From assembly GCA_964496875.1 (NCBI GenBank), contig CAZCBH010000001.1:146719-210718 (forward strand): a stretch of DNA of 64,000 nucleotides. Reading direction: 5' to 3'. Each line of letters starts with the position of its first letter. Within the stretch, counting starts at the first letter, position 1. The translations under genes and the position numbers were made by a program. This DNA is from RI-106 sp964496875. Its GTDB lineage: Bacteria > Cyanobacteriota > Vampirovibrionia > Obscuribacterales > Obscuribacteraceae. The notes under the pieces were generated by a model, which searched no databases, was not told the origin of the DNA, and saw only the letters and a program-made list of their open reading frames with translations. Below are positions 41,772 through 51,892 of the stretch, piece after piece.

Positions 41772-42022
41772 ATTAATGCCTTACTACGTAATTTCACCAC
41801 TTAACTTTTCAAATTTAATGTGTTAGCCTCTTGACATCAGGACTTGTTTACGACCTGTCGTAGAACCGGTGCTGGTCGCGCTCACGCTTACTCTTACTAA
41901 AAAATCTCTCCGCAGTCATCTGCGGTAACTCTCTGACGGCAAGCGTTTGCGCCTCCGGAACTGTCTACAAATACCGCCCTTGTGGTAGGTAGTTACTGGA
42001 TATCACGTGGGATTCGGCTGAG
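41772..42022 (+). promoter_or_regulatory. Leader of the giant FHA gene with a hairpin
   Basis: The 251-bp gap contains the perfect hairpin CCGCAG TCAT CTGCGG at 41910-41925. It is not followed by T residues on the plus strand, so it is not a plus-strand terminator. On the minus strand it would precede a T-run, but no minus-strand gene needs it. I found no clear promoter or ribosome site ahead of the ATG at 42023. Confidence 0.35.
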
Positions 42023-45000
42023 ATGTCTCTAGACAGAAGCATAACTAGCGGCGATTCTGCCAAGAAGCCGGCAGAAGATAGTCCCCGGATTGTCGACAGC
42101 GTCCCGGCTCATCCAGAGACCGAATCTCATGCAGAGCCGCAAGCCACAACCTATGAAGGCTCTGTTGAGACCTGGGTAAAGGCTGACCAGGGCGGTACGG
42201 AAAGTCGTCCTCTGATTCATGACCTCGAAGGGGAGGAAAGCTTTTCAACGGCCGTTGCCGACAGTGCCTCCGTCACCGTTCTTCCCGATGTAATAATCGA
42301 AGACAGCCCGGCGATGAAAGCGGCGCTCCTCTCTCCGGCTGAGGTAGACCGCCGGGCTAGAGAACTCTTTCAAGCGGTCAATCGTTATGACGAAGGCTAT
42401 ATTTTCGGTATAGGCTCGGGAGACGACCCCGATCTGAAGAAGATCCGGGATATTCTCGACCCGTTGAACGAAGCGGATAGAAAAGCGATAGAGACCGCCT
42501 ATCGGAAACTGCCCGGTAATGAAAACAATCCGGACTTCGATTTGCGCGGCAATTTGAAGGAGAAACTCGAAGGCGATGACTTTCGCGAATTTGAAGCGAT
42601 CCTCAACAGGCGTGACGGCAGGACTAATGACGCCGGCGCCCTGATGTTGTCGCTCAATCATATCGACAATGATCGTGACGATGCTGAGCGCAGGGTCCTG
42701 GAAGTTTTCTCTACTCTCGATCGCACTAGAATGGACAAGCTAGAGCAGGATTTCAAAGCCGATTATGGAATGACCATCGATCAAGCCCTGGAGCAGTATG
42801 GGCTCTCCAAAGAGGGGCGGACCGCCGTCGATTTTCTGAGAACGCCTGCCGAAGAGCGCACTGAAGAACAGATCAAGGACTTCGCGCGCTTTGCCGTCGA
42901 AGAGGGCTCTCTGGATTATCTGCTTTTGGCCCTGAGAGGTGATTCTCCCCAGGCGCAAGCCGCCAGAGAGAGCCTCAAGCAGGACGAAGGCTTCAAGCAG
43001 GCTTTGATAGATGAATTCAAACCACCTACCGGATTTCTGGCAGGGGTCATGCAGGCGGGCGACTTCGCCCTGGGGCCGATTGACGAAGCCATCGGCGGTG
43101 CCATAGAAGGAGATCTCTCCTGGGGTAAGGTGCTTGGCGGCATCTCGATAGTAGAGGGAGCGAGTGCGCTGAAAGATGGGGTCGACGCCAAGGACGACGA
43201 TATTCGTTTCATGATGGCGATGGATGCGCTTAATGAAGGTCGGATTTCGTTATCTACCATCGCCCTCAATAATACCGGCAGCCTCTTCGGCTGGTTCGAT
43301 AACAAAGAGAATATCGGGCTTGCCGTGGAAGGAGCCACCGATGCAGAGAGGAGATCCTATACTCTGGGCAGAAGCCTTTCAGAATCAGGCAGGGAGCCCG
43401 AGAGTGCCGACGAAAGACAGGCGCTCGAATATTTCAAACGGATAGACAAAGCTTTTAGAGACTCCGGCGATAACCGAGAAGCTCTCCACTGGGATGCGGT
43501 GATGCGCTACGGCAAAGATTCTTTGCTTGCAGACATTACCTCGAAAGAGGATACAACCGGGCGCTTCGAATCTTTAGAAGGGTTGAGGGAAGCAGATTGG
43601 AGTCGGCTGCGCGCCGAAGGCGGCGAGCACTATCGAGAGGATATCAGAACGACGGTCGAGAAGTTGGCAGGCAAAGCCGAAGCAGACAGGATGCTCGAAA
43701 TTCTCGATGGCAAAGTGGATAGAGCCAACTCAGAGTGGACCTTCGATGATTCAAGAGGCGTGCATAGAAGCCTGTTCGAGACCATCGAACAGAACAAGAA
43801 CAAAGGATTTTTCAGCTGGGGCTACCGAGAAGACGGTGTACTGGAAGGCTTCGAGAGGATGACCGCCGAAGAAGCGAAGCGCTACAAAGATGACCCTGCT
43901 TTCAAAAAGATGGTGGACGATTTTGCCGAAGATACCCTCAACGGTCAGAGGCAGGTCTACGCCAGGATGCTTCTCGATCAGGTGGCTCGAACCGGCGAGG
44001 CACCCGATATAGAAAGACCGGCAGAGACCGTGCTCAAAGACCGGATCGACAATAAATCGCCAGAAGATTCCATGGCGGCTGTAGAGAGCCTTCTTTCAGA
44101 CCCGGCTGTTAGAGAGAGGCTGAACAAACCCTACAACGAACTCAGTAAAGAAGACCGCTTTCTTCGCTCGGCAGTGGACAGTGTTGTGCGCAATGCCTAC
44201 GAGAATCAGTTCGGTCCGGATCCTGCTGTGACAGCTGCCATGTACGGTCAGGGTATGTACATTCCGGTAGATACCGCTTACAGTCGGAAACTGGAGACGT
44301 TTCAGGGTGCTTTGCTCGAGAGAGGTTCTTTATCCGCTTCGGAAAAAGCCGAACTGGGACTCAAAGATAATCGTTTCTTCGAACAGACCGCCGCCCTCGA
44401 CCCTGAAGCAAGAGCCGCCATAGATCCTCACTTGAGTGATGCCGAGAAGAAGCTTATAGATGCGGTGGCGGAGAATCCCGATAAGAAGATGACCTTATCA
44501 GATCGGATCTATGCCTCTGCCGTCCTGGGTAAAGGGCCGGAAGCCGCCGACTTCGAGGATGCTCTGGTCGCGCTTCGAAAGGGGCCTTCCGGAGAAGCCA
44601 GGATTCAAGAATTGAGAGAAGATTACGGGCGCAAATATGACCGCAATTTCGATACGGATTTTCTAGGCTCGATAGACAAAGACGACCGGGGACGTTTTCG
44701 AGACCTGATCACCGCATCCACCGTCGACTATCGCCAGACTCACTATGAAGCATTCGCCCTGGCCAGGCATAGCGAGAGCGGTGTTTCGGTGGATGCCACC
44801 GAACTTACCGTTGATAGAACTCTCACCATCCAGGCTGATATGCTCCGGAATCTGCAGCATATGTTCGAGCACCCGGAAGATTATCCCGAAGAGGATAGAG
44901 AGAAGCTGAGAGAGGCAAGCCGAGTCTTTGCAAAAGCCATAGAAGATTATAGAGAATCGAAAGAAAAATTTGCCGAAGGAATCTATCAAACCGCCGTTCT

Positions 45001-48000
45001 GGTAGGCGGACTTTCGGTGGCAGTGGCCACCGGTGGAGTGGCTGCCGGACCACTACTGGCGGTGGCGCTTACCAGTGCGGCGGGAAGAATTGCATTGAAG
45101 CGCGGAATTCAAGGTACGGATTACGAATTGAATCCGGAGAATCTCTTCAAAGACGCCATCATAGGAGCAGCCACCGGTGGCTTCAGCGTTCTTGGTCCTG
45201 AGACCATCGCCGGTATCAGAGGAGTGGGAACTCTGGCCTGGGGCAGAGTGGGCACTGCGGTTGCCGACCGGGGTCTCGGTATAGCCTTCAAAGAAGGTGC
45301 CGAAGGCGTTGCCGGCAAAGAGCTGACCAATTTGATCGGAGGCAGTGTCAGCGGTCGGGTCGGCAAAGAGGCGGTGGAGAGTCTAGCCCAGAAGCTGGTC
45401 GCCAACCCCGATGACGCGGCCAGGTTAGTGCCTGTATTGCAAGAAGTGATTGAGCAGTCGGGACGGGAAGTAACCGAGAATATTCTGAAACAGTCTTTCC
45501 CGGAGTTGGTTCGCCAGAATGGTTTCATTGGCGGTGTCAGGGCGCTGGGCACGGAGTTGCGAGCGGCTTCTCCCGAGATCGCCGCCAAGCTTCCCGGCAT
45601 GGCGAAAGGTGTGCTGAGAGAGTCGGCAGTCAATGCGGCTCTGGGAGGATCTTCCAACGTTCTTATCGAGGGCTCAGTGGGCCTTGCTAAAGACGGACAG
45701 CTCGACTTGAGCAAGCTGGGCGAATCTTTCCTGGTGGGTGCAGGTGCCGGAGCCACTTTGACCGTCGCTTTCAAAGGGGCTATCACCCTGGGTAAACCGG
45801 TGATTGGTATCGCCGGCAATGTGGCTCGCAATCAATTCGACAATGTCGATGGCTTCGCCGCTCAGTTCGCGAGAGGCGCCGATGGAAAGATAAAGGTCTC
45901 CGCTCCGGAAGGCGCCGTTCCTTTTAAAGCCGAGGTCAAGCTTGCCAGCGGCGAGACCAGAATAATAGAGCTGGGTGCAGAACCGGTAGACCTTCCGGAT
46001 GGTACCGTATCCATGGGGATACCCGGTGGCAGGCTTACCGAGGTTCATGCTCAAGTTGCCACCGCCGATGGTGAAGCAGGCGATCTCTATGCCCTTCACC
46101 CGGCTAACGCCGACGGTGTTCCGGAAAGGAGCGTTCCTACAAGGGTCGATGACAGCACCAAAGAGTATGTAACCCGGGGCGAAGACCTTCCCATGCGAGA
46201 GGTGACCCGGACCTTCTCGCGTCGTGTCCTGGACGCTCTGGGCATGACCAAAAGCGGCGACAAGCTGGACTTTCGCTATGTCAACGGCACCCCGGTCAAA
46301 CCGAACAATGTCGTCACTCTGGGACGGCATGGCGATATCCGCTGGTCGGGATCGGCCGATGAGATCTCGCGCAAACACGCTTACTACTATGTCGATGAGA
46401 GTGGTAATGCTTTTATTCAGGATGCAGGGTCGACGAACGGTACTTATGTAAACGGCACAAGAATAAGAGAAGGCGAGTGGGTTCAACTCAAACCCAGTGA
46501 CAAAGTCAATCTCGGGAAACCGGAGCATGGTCACGAGCTGCACTTCAGAGCCGATTCTCCAAGAGCGGCTGTGCGCCGCTTGATAGAGCGAACGGATCTG
46601 CCCGAGGGTGTATTGCTGAGACCCCGGGACTACGTGCCCGAGAGTCCGCGGACCTTCAGAGAGTCTATTGATCAATCCAATTATTTCGGAACGAACAGCG
46701 AACTTGCAGGCCGGATCAGAGATGGTTATATAGATGCCGGCAAGGGCACCAGGGTCGGTGCCGATGGTAAACTTGTCGGTCAGCCGCGCCGGCATATGAT
46801 TGCCGTCGATCGAGCCAACGATCCTGTATTGCGCAATGTCATCGAAGATGCTCGCACCAGATTCGGTCATCTCTCGCCTGCCGAGAAAGCTGCCGCCCTC
46901 AATACCTATGTCCACGAACTGATTGGTGCTCCCAATATGTCGGGCAAACAACTGGATGCCTGGCATGATGCTTTCGGTGAACAGAACAAGGGTGAACCGG
47001 TTTTACTGGGCGAGTTTATTCGTCAGGGCAAAGGGGTCTGCATAGAGCAGGCAACCTTGATGAAAGTGCTGGCTGATGAGCTGGGTCTGGAAGCGACTCT
47101 TGTCAGAGGGGCCGGTGAGGTCGGGGACCCGACTATCAATCATGCCTGGGTTCATATCCGCCTGCCCGGTCAAGACGAGCCCCTGGTCTATGACCCGCGC
47201 TGGCGAGAAGCCGGAGTCAGATACTCTCAGATAGACGCCCATGAAAGAGGTATCGAGATCATCAACCATGGTCGGGATATCCCGGTCGAGCCCCATGCTC
47301 CCCGGGGTGGAAGAATAGAGGTGTTCGAGAACGGAGCGCCCATTAGAGTGGGCTCAGGCTCAGGTAATGCTCTTCGTCTCACCGAAGGATCCGAAGTTAC
47401 CGTCGGTCGAAATTTCGAGGGCACCGTCGATAGAGCCGCCAGCAAATATGACGAAGTTTCCGGAGTGCATGGCAAGCTATTCATGAGAAATGGGCAGCTC
47501 TTTTTCAAGGATGTCTCGTCCAACGGCACCTACATTAATGGTGACCGCCTCACCCCGGGAAGAGAAGTTCCAATTAACCTGAGCGATGATATCCATCTGG
47601 GCTCTCCCGATGGACCTCGGTTGAGATTGATTAAAGAACAGAGACCTATCGAAGTAGGTCCGGGTGGGCTCGCCGGCGACTTGAGGGAAGGCGGCAGTGT
47701 TATGATCGGGCGCGATCACTCCGGTTCCGTGCCGCTCAATCATCCGGAATTCAAAAAAGTCTCCGGCAACCACGGCAGACTCAGTATGAAGGACGGGCAG
47801 CTCTATTTCCAGGATGTCTCTTCGAACGGGACCTATATAAATGGAGTCAAGGTAGAGCGCGGCAAGGATTTTGCAATAAGCTCCGCCGATGATATCAGAT
47901 TAGGCTCTCCGGATGGTCCGAGGCTGGAGTTCAGGGAAAGAGACAGGAAACTGCTCTACACAAGAGTGACCCGGGGAGCGATAGATATCGAGGCTGATAG

Positions 48001-49507
48001 TCTCATTCTCGAACGTGGTGATGGGGGCGTGGATGCCGAGGCGCTGGAGAGAGTTATTCGCCAGATCAAGTCCTCCAACAAGAGCGAGTTTCCCAAGATG
48101 CCTGTCAAAGATCAGCCCGGATTGGAGACCCAGTCTCTGGTGCTCGATCATATGGAACGCCGTTTGAAACGCCTCCAGGACCAGGGCAAGATCGGAACTG
48201 AATGGGTTGTGATGCCGACAGAGTATCATTCGGCAGCAGATATGGCCGGCGCCGACGGACTTCTGGTCAACACTAAAACAGGCGAGGTTCATATCATCGA
48301 TCCCACCGGCAACTTGCAAAAGGCCCAGAACGGAAGAGGCAATAATGTGGCTGCCATGAACGAGCATGGTGTGGTCTACGGACCCAGACCGATTTTTGAT
48401 GAAAGCGGTACTCTTCGCTATGATGCCGACCCGACAGAGACCGTGCGGATAGACGGAGAAGAGGTCAGCCTCAAAGAGCAAGTCGACCGTTTTCGCGCCG
48501 ACGTGGACAACACCCTCTATACTCTGACCGGCAATCGTTCTCCGCTTACCCTCTCTGATTTTAGCGGTTCGATCCGTAATCAACCGGTCGACGACCCCGC
48601 ACGGCTGTTGCGTGATTTCGAGACTATGTTGAGAGAGCGGGCCGCGGATCCCGAGTATGCGGATTTCCGTCAGGGTCTTATAGGCTTCGCCGATAATATC
48701 AGAGACGGTGCGCTCAACTATGCCAGCAGAGTGGGTCGAGAGATACCGCCGACGCCGCCATTGAAAGATTATCTCGATGGCTATGCAGAAAGAGTCATGC
48801 TCGACCATGCCCTTGCCGACTTGAAAGTCAGAGATTTGAATGTGCCCTCCAATCCGGAAAGAAGCGCCGATGTCCGGGTCATCAAAGGAACTGACGGAGA
48901 CGCCAGCCTGAAACTGGAGCACGAGAACGGCTCGATTTACAATGTCGATTCCATCAACACCATGTTGAAGAGCGCCCAGATAAGACTGACCAACGAAGTC
49001 TCTCTTAAGAACATGCTGCTCTCAAAACCGTTCAGCGGTAAGATGAAAGCCCTGAGAGCCAAGTATCCAAATCTTGATGATGATCAAATAGTGCGCAAGG
49101 TCAGAGAGGCCATCTCTAACGTGGACTATCGTTATGGATTGCATCTGGCCAATAGACGTGCCGATCATCCGGTGGTGACCATGCGCAACAGGCTGGCTGA
49201 TAGCGATGCCTGGCAGAGAAGAATAGAAGAACTACCTGCGGAAGCTCCACCGAAGCCAAAAGATAGAGTCACCGAAAATGGCTTCTCCAGTGCGGATGTG
49301 GAGAAACAGCTCAAAGAGCTTTGGACCGATCAGGTTCAGGATATTCCGCAAAATGCTGAGGATTTGCACGATTATCTCTTCCTGCTTCGAGAACAGATTG
49401 AACCTTCCTTGAGCACCAGAGATTTGAACAGACTCGATGATATGATCGCTTCTTTAGAGTCAGATGATCCGGAAGCTGTTGCCGCCCTTCTGAGGATTCT
49501 ACAATGA
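42023..49507 (+). CDS. Giant FHA / transglutaminase-like protein with annexin-like repeats
   Basis: 2494 residues. Residues about 109-275 and 859-898 resemble annexin repeats (for example IRDILDPLNEADRKAIETAY; weak). Two Gly/Ala-rich hydrophobic stretches follow (about 988-1022 and 1215-1275). There are three FHA domains: 1426-1512 (TLGRHGDIRW, DAGSTNGTYVNGTRI), 1780-1872 (TVGRNFEG, DVSSNGTYINGDRL) and 1885-1973 (MIGRDHSG, DVSSNGTYINGVKV). Between the first two lies a transglutaminase-like domain with a likely triad Cys1673 (GKGVCIEQAT), His1707 (NHAWVHI) and Asp1724 (YDPRW). The last 500 residues are not recognised. FHA domains bind phosphothreonine. The stop overlaps the kinase-like gene (ATGA), so that protein is the probable partner. 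No signal peptide is visible. Confidence 0.85.
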   Translation: MSLDRSITSGDSAKKPAEDSPRIVDSVPAHPETESHAEPQATTYEGSVETWVKADQGGTESRPLIHDLEGEESFSTAVADSASVTVLPDVIIEDSPAMKAALLSPAEVDRRARELFQAVNRYDEGYIFGIGSGDDPDLKKIRDILDPLNEADRKAIETAYRKLPGNENNPDFDLRGNLKEKLEGDDFREFEAILNRRDGRTNDAGALMLSLNHIDNDRDDAERRVLEVFSTLDRTRMDKLEQDFKADYGMTIDQALEQYGLSKEGRTAVDFLRTPAEERTEEQIKDFARFAVEEGSLDYLLLALRGDSPQAQAARESLKQDEGFKQALIDEFKPPTGFLAGVMQAGDFALGPIDEAIGGAIEGDLSWGKVLGGISIVEGASALKDGVDAKDDDIRFMMAMDALNEGRISLSTIALNNTGSLFGWFDNKENIGLAVEGATDAERRSYTLGRSLSESGREPESADERQALEYFKRIDKAFRDSGDNREALHWDAVMRYGKDSLLADITSKEDTTGRFESLEGLREADWSRLRAEGGEHYREDIRTTVEKLAGKAEADRMLEILDGKVDRANSEWTFDDSRGVHRSLFETIEQNKNKGFFSWGYREDGVLEGFERMTAEEAKRYKDDPAFKKMVDDFAEDTLNGQRQVYARMLLDQVARTGEAPDIERPAETVLKDRIDNKSPEDSMAAVESLLSDPAVRERLNKPYNELSKEDRFLRSAVDSVVRNAYENQFGPDPAVTAAMYGQGMYIPVDTAYSRKLETFQGALLERGSLSASEKAELGLKDNRFFEQTAALDPEARAAIDPHLSDAEKKLIDAVAENPDKKMTLSDRIYASAVLGKGPEAADFEDALVALRKGPSGEARIQELREDYGRKYDRNFDTDFLGSIDKDDRGRFRDLITASTVDYRQTHYEAFALARHSESGVSVDATELTVDRTLTIQADMLRNLQHMFEHPEDYPEEDREKLREASRVFAKAIEDYRESKEKFAEGIYQTAVLVGGLSVAVATGGVAAGPLLAVALTSAAGRIALKRGIQGTDYELNPENLFKDAIIGAATGGFSVLGPETIAGIRGVGTLAWGRVGTAVADRGLGIAFKEGAEGVAGKELTNLIGGSVSGRVGKEAVESLAQKLVANPDDAARLVPVLQEVIEQSGREVTENILKQSFPELVRQNGFIGGVRALGTELRAASPEIAAKLPGMAKGVLRESAVNAALGGSSNVLIEGSVGLAKDGQLDLSKLGESFLVGAGAGATLTVAFKGAITLGKPVIGIAGNVARNQFDNVDGFAAQFARGADGKIKVSAPEGAVPFKAEVKLASGETRIIELGAEPVDLPDGTVSMGIPGGRLTEVHAQVATADGEAGDLYALHPANADGVPERSVPTRVDDSTKEYVTRGEDLPMREVTRTFSRRVLDALGMTKSGDKLDFRYVNGTPVKPNNVVTLGRHGDIRWSGSADEISRKHAYYYVDESGNAFIQDAGSTNGTYVNGTRIREGEWVQLKPSDKVNLGKPEHGHELHFRADSPRAAVRRLIERTDLPEGVLLRPRDYVPESPRTFRESIDQSNYFGTNSELAGRIRDGYIDAGKGTRVGADGKLVGQPRRHMIAVDRANDPVLRNVIEDARTRFGHLSPAEKAAALNTYVHELIGAPNMSGKQLDAWHDAFGEQNKGEPVLLGEFIRQGKGVCIEQATLMKVLADELGLEATLVRGAGEVGDPTINHAWVHIRLPGQDEPLVYDPRWREAGVRYSQIDAHERGIEIINHGRDIPVEPHAPRGGRIEVFENGAPIRVGSGSGNALRLTEGSEVTVGRNFEGTVDRAASKYDEVSGVHGKLFMRNGQLFFKDVSSNGTYINGDRLTPGREVPINLSDDIHLGSPDGPRLRLIKEQRPIEVGPGGLAGDLREGGSVMIGRDHSGSVPLNHPEFKKVSGNHGRLSMKDGQLYFQDVSSNGTYINGVKVERGKDFAISSADDIRLGSPDGPRLEFRERDRKLLYTRVTRGAIDIEADSLILERGDGGVDAEALERVIRQIKSSNKSEFPKMPVKDQPGLETQSLVLDHMERRLKRLQDQGKIGTEWVVMPTEYHSAADMAGADGLLVNTKTGEVHIIDPTGNLQKAQNGRGNNVAAMNEHGVVYGPRPIFDESGTLRYDADPTETVRIDGEEVSLKEQVDRFRADVDNTLYTLTGNRSPLTLSDFSGSIRNQPVDDPARLLRDFETMLRERAADPEYADFRQGLIGFADNIRDGALNYASRVGREIPPTPPLKDYLDGYAERVMLDHALADLKVRDLNVPSNPERSADVRVIKGTDGDASLKLEHENGSIYNVDSINTMLKSAQIRLTNEVSLKNMLLSKPFSGKMKALRAKYPNLDDDQIVRKVREAISNVDYRYGLHLANRRADHPVVTMRNRLADSDAWQRRIEELPAEAPPKPKDRVTENGFSSADVEKQLKELWTDQVQDIPQNAEDLHDYLFLLREQIEPSLSTRDLNRLDDMIASLESDDPEAVAALLRILQ

Positions 49508-50445
49508 TAAGGACCCTCGCCGACGACAAAGGCAGCTTCGCCGAACTGAGTCTGGTGGAAACCGATGGCGGCAGCCTGGTGTTGAAGAGGGCCAGGGAGA
49601 AAGCGCTCAAGCCCGAATTGACAGCGGTCGAATCGGCGGCGATTCTATTTGTCACCGGTGGAATAAAAGTGGTCGAGCCGGATTGCAACGAACTGCTCGC
49701 TCATCAAATAGATACTTTGAAAGCCTGGCAGAAGATCGATGGAGTTGTAAAAATCGAACCGGATCAAGGTGAATCCTCCGGTAACGGCAAGACCCAGTAT
49801 CGGATGGAGTATCTACAAGGTGACACCGCTAGAGATGCCTTCGTCACCGGCAGCTTCAGCGCCGATATGTTTCTCGAGCTTCTTTCGATAGTAGTGGCAA
49901 TAGAGAATTCTGAAAGCTTCAATTATCACGGCGACCTGAAGCCCGAGAATATAATCTGCACTGAAAACGGTATCAAGCTGATTGATCCGGGCTATTTCGG
50001 TCCTCTCAATACTCTTTATGGAAGGGAGCCGAGGGTCCCTGTAACCACTGCCATTTACTATCCGCTTCTCAAGCCCGATGATGTGCTTGCCTTAGGGATA
50101 CTGCTCTGGGAATGTGTTCTATCGCTTCATCCTTTTATGCACGGCTCAATTGATGATGAGAATTATGATGACAGATTGATCTCGAAAGAGTTGCTCGGCG
50201 AGGTGGCGAAAAAAGAGCGGGTCGGACAACATATCTACTCTGCCATTCTTGCTCTCGAACTGCCGTCTAAGCTCAGGGCAGACATGACCGAGGAGATGGA
50301 GCACTTTTTTTTGAAGGCTTTGCGTCTCAAGCTGAATGAAGAAGGCAGACTGGCACCTGATAGAGGATTCTCCTCGGCAGCCGAGTTTAGAGATCGCTTT
50401 GCCGAATTGAAAGCCTCAGGAGGTCTGCTCTGGCGATTGCTCTGA
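49504..50445 (+). CDS. Protein-kinase-like protein coupled to the FHA giant
   Basis: 313 residues with a protein-kinase fold. The ATP-lysine is probably Lys28 (LVLKRAREKAL). The catalytic loop reads HGDLKPENI (Asp144, Asn149), with Gly in place of the usual Arg of HRD. The metal motif is DPG (161-163) rather than DFG. FHPFMHG-like and FSSAAEFRDRF segments at the C-terminus match bacterial Ser/Thr kinases. The key Lys, Asp and Asn are kept, so activity is possible. It overlaps the FHA gene by 4 nt, so the FHA giant is the likely substrate or phosphopeptide reader. The 3' end overlaps the RDD gene on the other strand by 30 bp. Confidence 0.8.
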   Translation: MIRTLADDKGSFAELSLVETDGGSLVLKRAREKALKPELTAVESAAILFVTGGIKVVEPDCNELLAHQIDTLKAWQKIDGVVKIEPDQGESSGNGKTQYRMEYLQGDTARDAFVTGSFSADMFLELLSIVVAIENSESFNYHGDLKPENIICTENGIKLIDPGYFGPLNTLYGREPRVPVTTAIYYPLLKPDDVLALGILLWECVLSLHPFMHGSIDDENYDDRLISKELLGEVAKKERVGQHIYSAILALELPSKLRADMTEEMEHFFLKALRLKLNEEGRLAPDRGFSSAAEFRDRFAELKASGGLLWRLL

Positions 50446-50898
50446 CTCGCTTCGAATCACAAGAGTATTGGCGATGATATCGTGCAGGGCCTGCTTTCTA
50501 CTGGTGAAATCGCAGATAACAAAGCCCAGACCGAGAAGAAAACCGGAGAGAAACTTGCTTGTCAGGCGAAACGCTGATCTGGTCACTCCTATGGGTTTAC
50601 CTTCCATATCGGTTATCTTGAGATTGAAGAGGATCTTGCCCGGTGTTGCCTGGAATTTGGAGATCTCGAAGCCGATGAAATAGGCGAAATAGGTGATAAT
50701 GCCTATCGAGGCGCCGGAGTACTTGTAGATCAGGTTGAGCAGATGACGATCGCTTGTGTAAGCCGTGGCACCCATGTAGATGAAAGGGCTTGCCACGATG
50801 GCGATGGCGCAGGCGGTGAGCATCATCAGGATAAGATCGACAATCCATGCCTGGAGTCGTCTCCAGAGCCCGGCATAAGTCGTGTCTACATGATTCAT
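50416..50898 (-). CDS. RDD-family membrane protein
   Basis: A 160-residue protein with three helices. RDD features are AGLWRRLQAWIVDLI near the start (conserved Arg and Asp), TPGKILFNLKITDMEGKPIG and the ending QALHDIIANTLVIR. The family is small and of unclear function, with some members implicated in ion exchange. Its 3' end overlaps the kinase-like gene by 30 bp on the opposite strand. Confidence 0.85.
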   Translation of the reverse strand: MNHVDTTYAGLWRRLQAWIVDLILMMLTACAIAIVASPFIYMGATAYTSDRHLLNLIYKYSGASIGIITYFAYFIGFEISKFQATPGKILFNLKITDMEGKPIGVTRSAFRLTSKFLSGFLLGLGFVICDFTSRKQALHDIIANTLVIRSESEQSPEQTS

Positions 50899-51025
50899 TG
50901 CCTTTATTCTACATTAAGGACAGGTAACGATTACCCTTAAACACGTTTTGGCTGAATTCGACCGGGAATGATCATCTGGGGTCTGTCTTTGGATAATCGG
51001 CTATTGCTCTCCGGGGATTTTGCAT

Positions 51026-51817
51026 ATGGGTCTGAAAGAGAAGGTGCAGATTGGCATCCTGGTTTTTGCTCTGGTGTCGCTGGCACCGGAGCTTATCGCT
51101 CTTGGTTATCAGAGGGTCTCCTGGTCAGAATATAGCGACCGGGGCAGACAGCTTGTAACTTTCGGAGAGCCGCAGGCGGCCATCGCCTATTTCGAGGCCG
51201 AATCTAGAGAAGCTTTCAAAAACAAAGGGGCCAGGAGCCCTGAGTATATTGCAACTCTGGAGGGACTTTCCCGGTCTTTGGCCAGAGAGAAGCTCTATCA
51301 GGGAGCAGAAGAGAAGCTGGACAAGGCTTTGTCCATAATGCAGTCCTTCTTCTTCAAAGATAGACAGAAGATTTCCCATCTTCTGGAGATGAAAATAGCG
51401 CTCTTGCAAGAGCAAGATAGCGCGGCCCGGGGTAAAGAGATTGCGGTCTTGAAAGAGGAGATTCGCTCTCTGAATGCCTGGTGGCAGTGGCTCTGGACCG
51501 GCTTTTTTATCGCCTTCATCGCAGAGGCTCTCTATATGGCCAATGTCATCGCCAAACCCGGTGATATGCAACCAGGTCATTTTCTGGTCGATCATGGCTA
51601 TCTATACGCTTTTTCGATCCTGGTCGGCACCGCCACCATGACAAAAGGGCTTCTTCTATGGGGAGGAATTACCTGGTTGCAGGCGATTTTTGCAGGACCT
51701 GGAATCAGCCTGGCTCTTTTACCTCTTGTCTTCGGCGGGGTCATGGCATCTTCCGAATTCTGGGTCCGGGAAGACCCGCTTACCCACCTGAAGCCGAGCC
51801 GTCAGGCCTATCGTTGA
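51026..51817 (+). CDS. Membrane protein with TPR-like cytoplasmic or periplasmic segment
   Basis: About 263 residues from the ATG at 51026 (a TTG two codons earlier is also in frame; GGGG precedes). One helix lies near residues 5-27. A helical, TPR-like region follows (LVTFGEPQAAIAYFEAESRE, LSRSLAREKLYQGAEEKLDKAL), then three or four helices in the C-terminal half. No family is recognised. It precedes the nucleotidyltransferase-like gene by about 75 bp on the same strand. Confidence 0.65.
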   Translation: MGLKEKVQIGILVFALVSLAPELIALGYQRVSWSEYSDRGRQLVTFGEPQAAIAYFEAESREAFKNKGARSPEYIATLEGLSRSLAREKLYQGAEEKLDKALSIMQSFFFKDRQKISHLLEMKIALLQEQDSAARGKEIAVLKEEIRSLNAWWQWLWTGFFIAFIAEALYMANVIAKPGDMQPGHFLVDHGYLYAFSILVGTATMTKGLLLWGGITWLQAIFAGPGISLALLPLVFGGVMASSEFWVREDPLTHLKPSRQAYR

Positions 51818-51892
51818 CCATATAGAATTCCGGGATTCTAGAAGTTTTTCTTGCTACCAGGTAGAATTTGCCTGTCGGCAGGAATTTTTACC

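Noticed and set aside
41910..41925. Hairpin as a terminator for the glycosyl hydrolase gene
   Set aside because: No T-run follows on the plus strand and it is 139 bp past the stop. I list it only as part of the leader.
45674..48922. Long minus-strand frames (45674-46966, 47900-48922)
   Set aside because: They are antisense to the FHA giant, whose FHA and transglutaminase-like motifs are on the plus strand.
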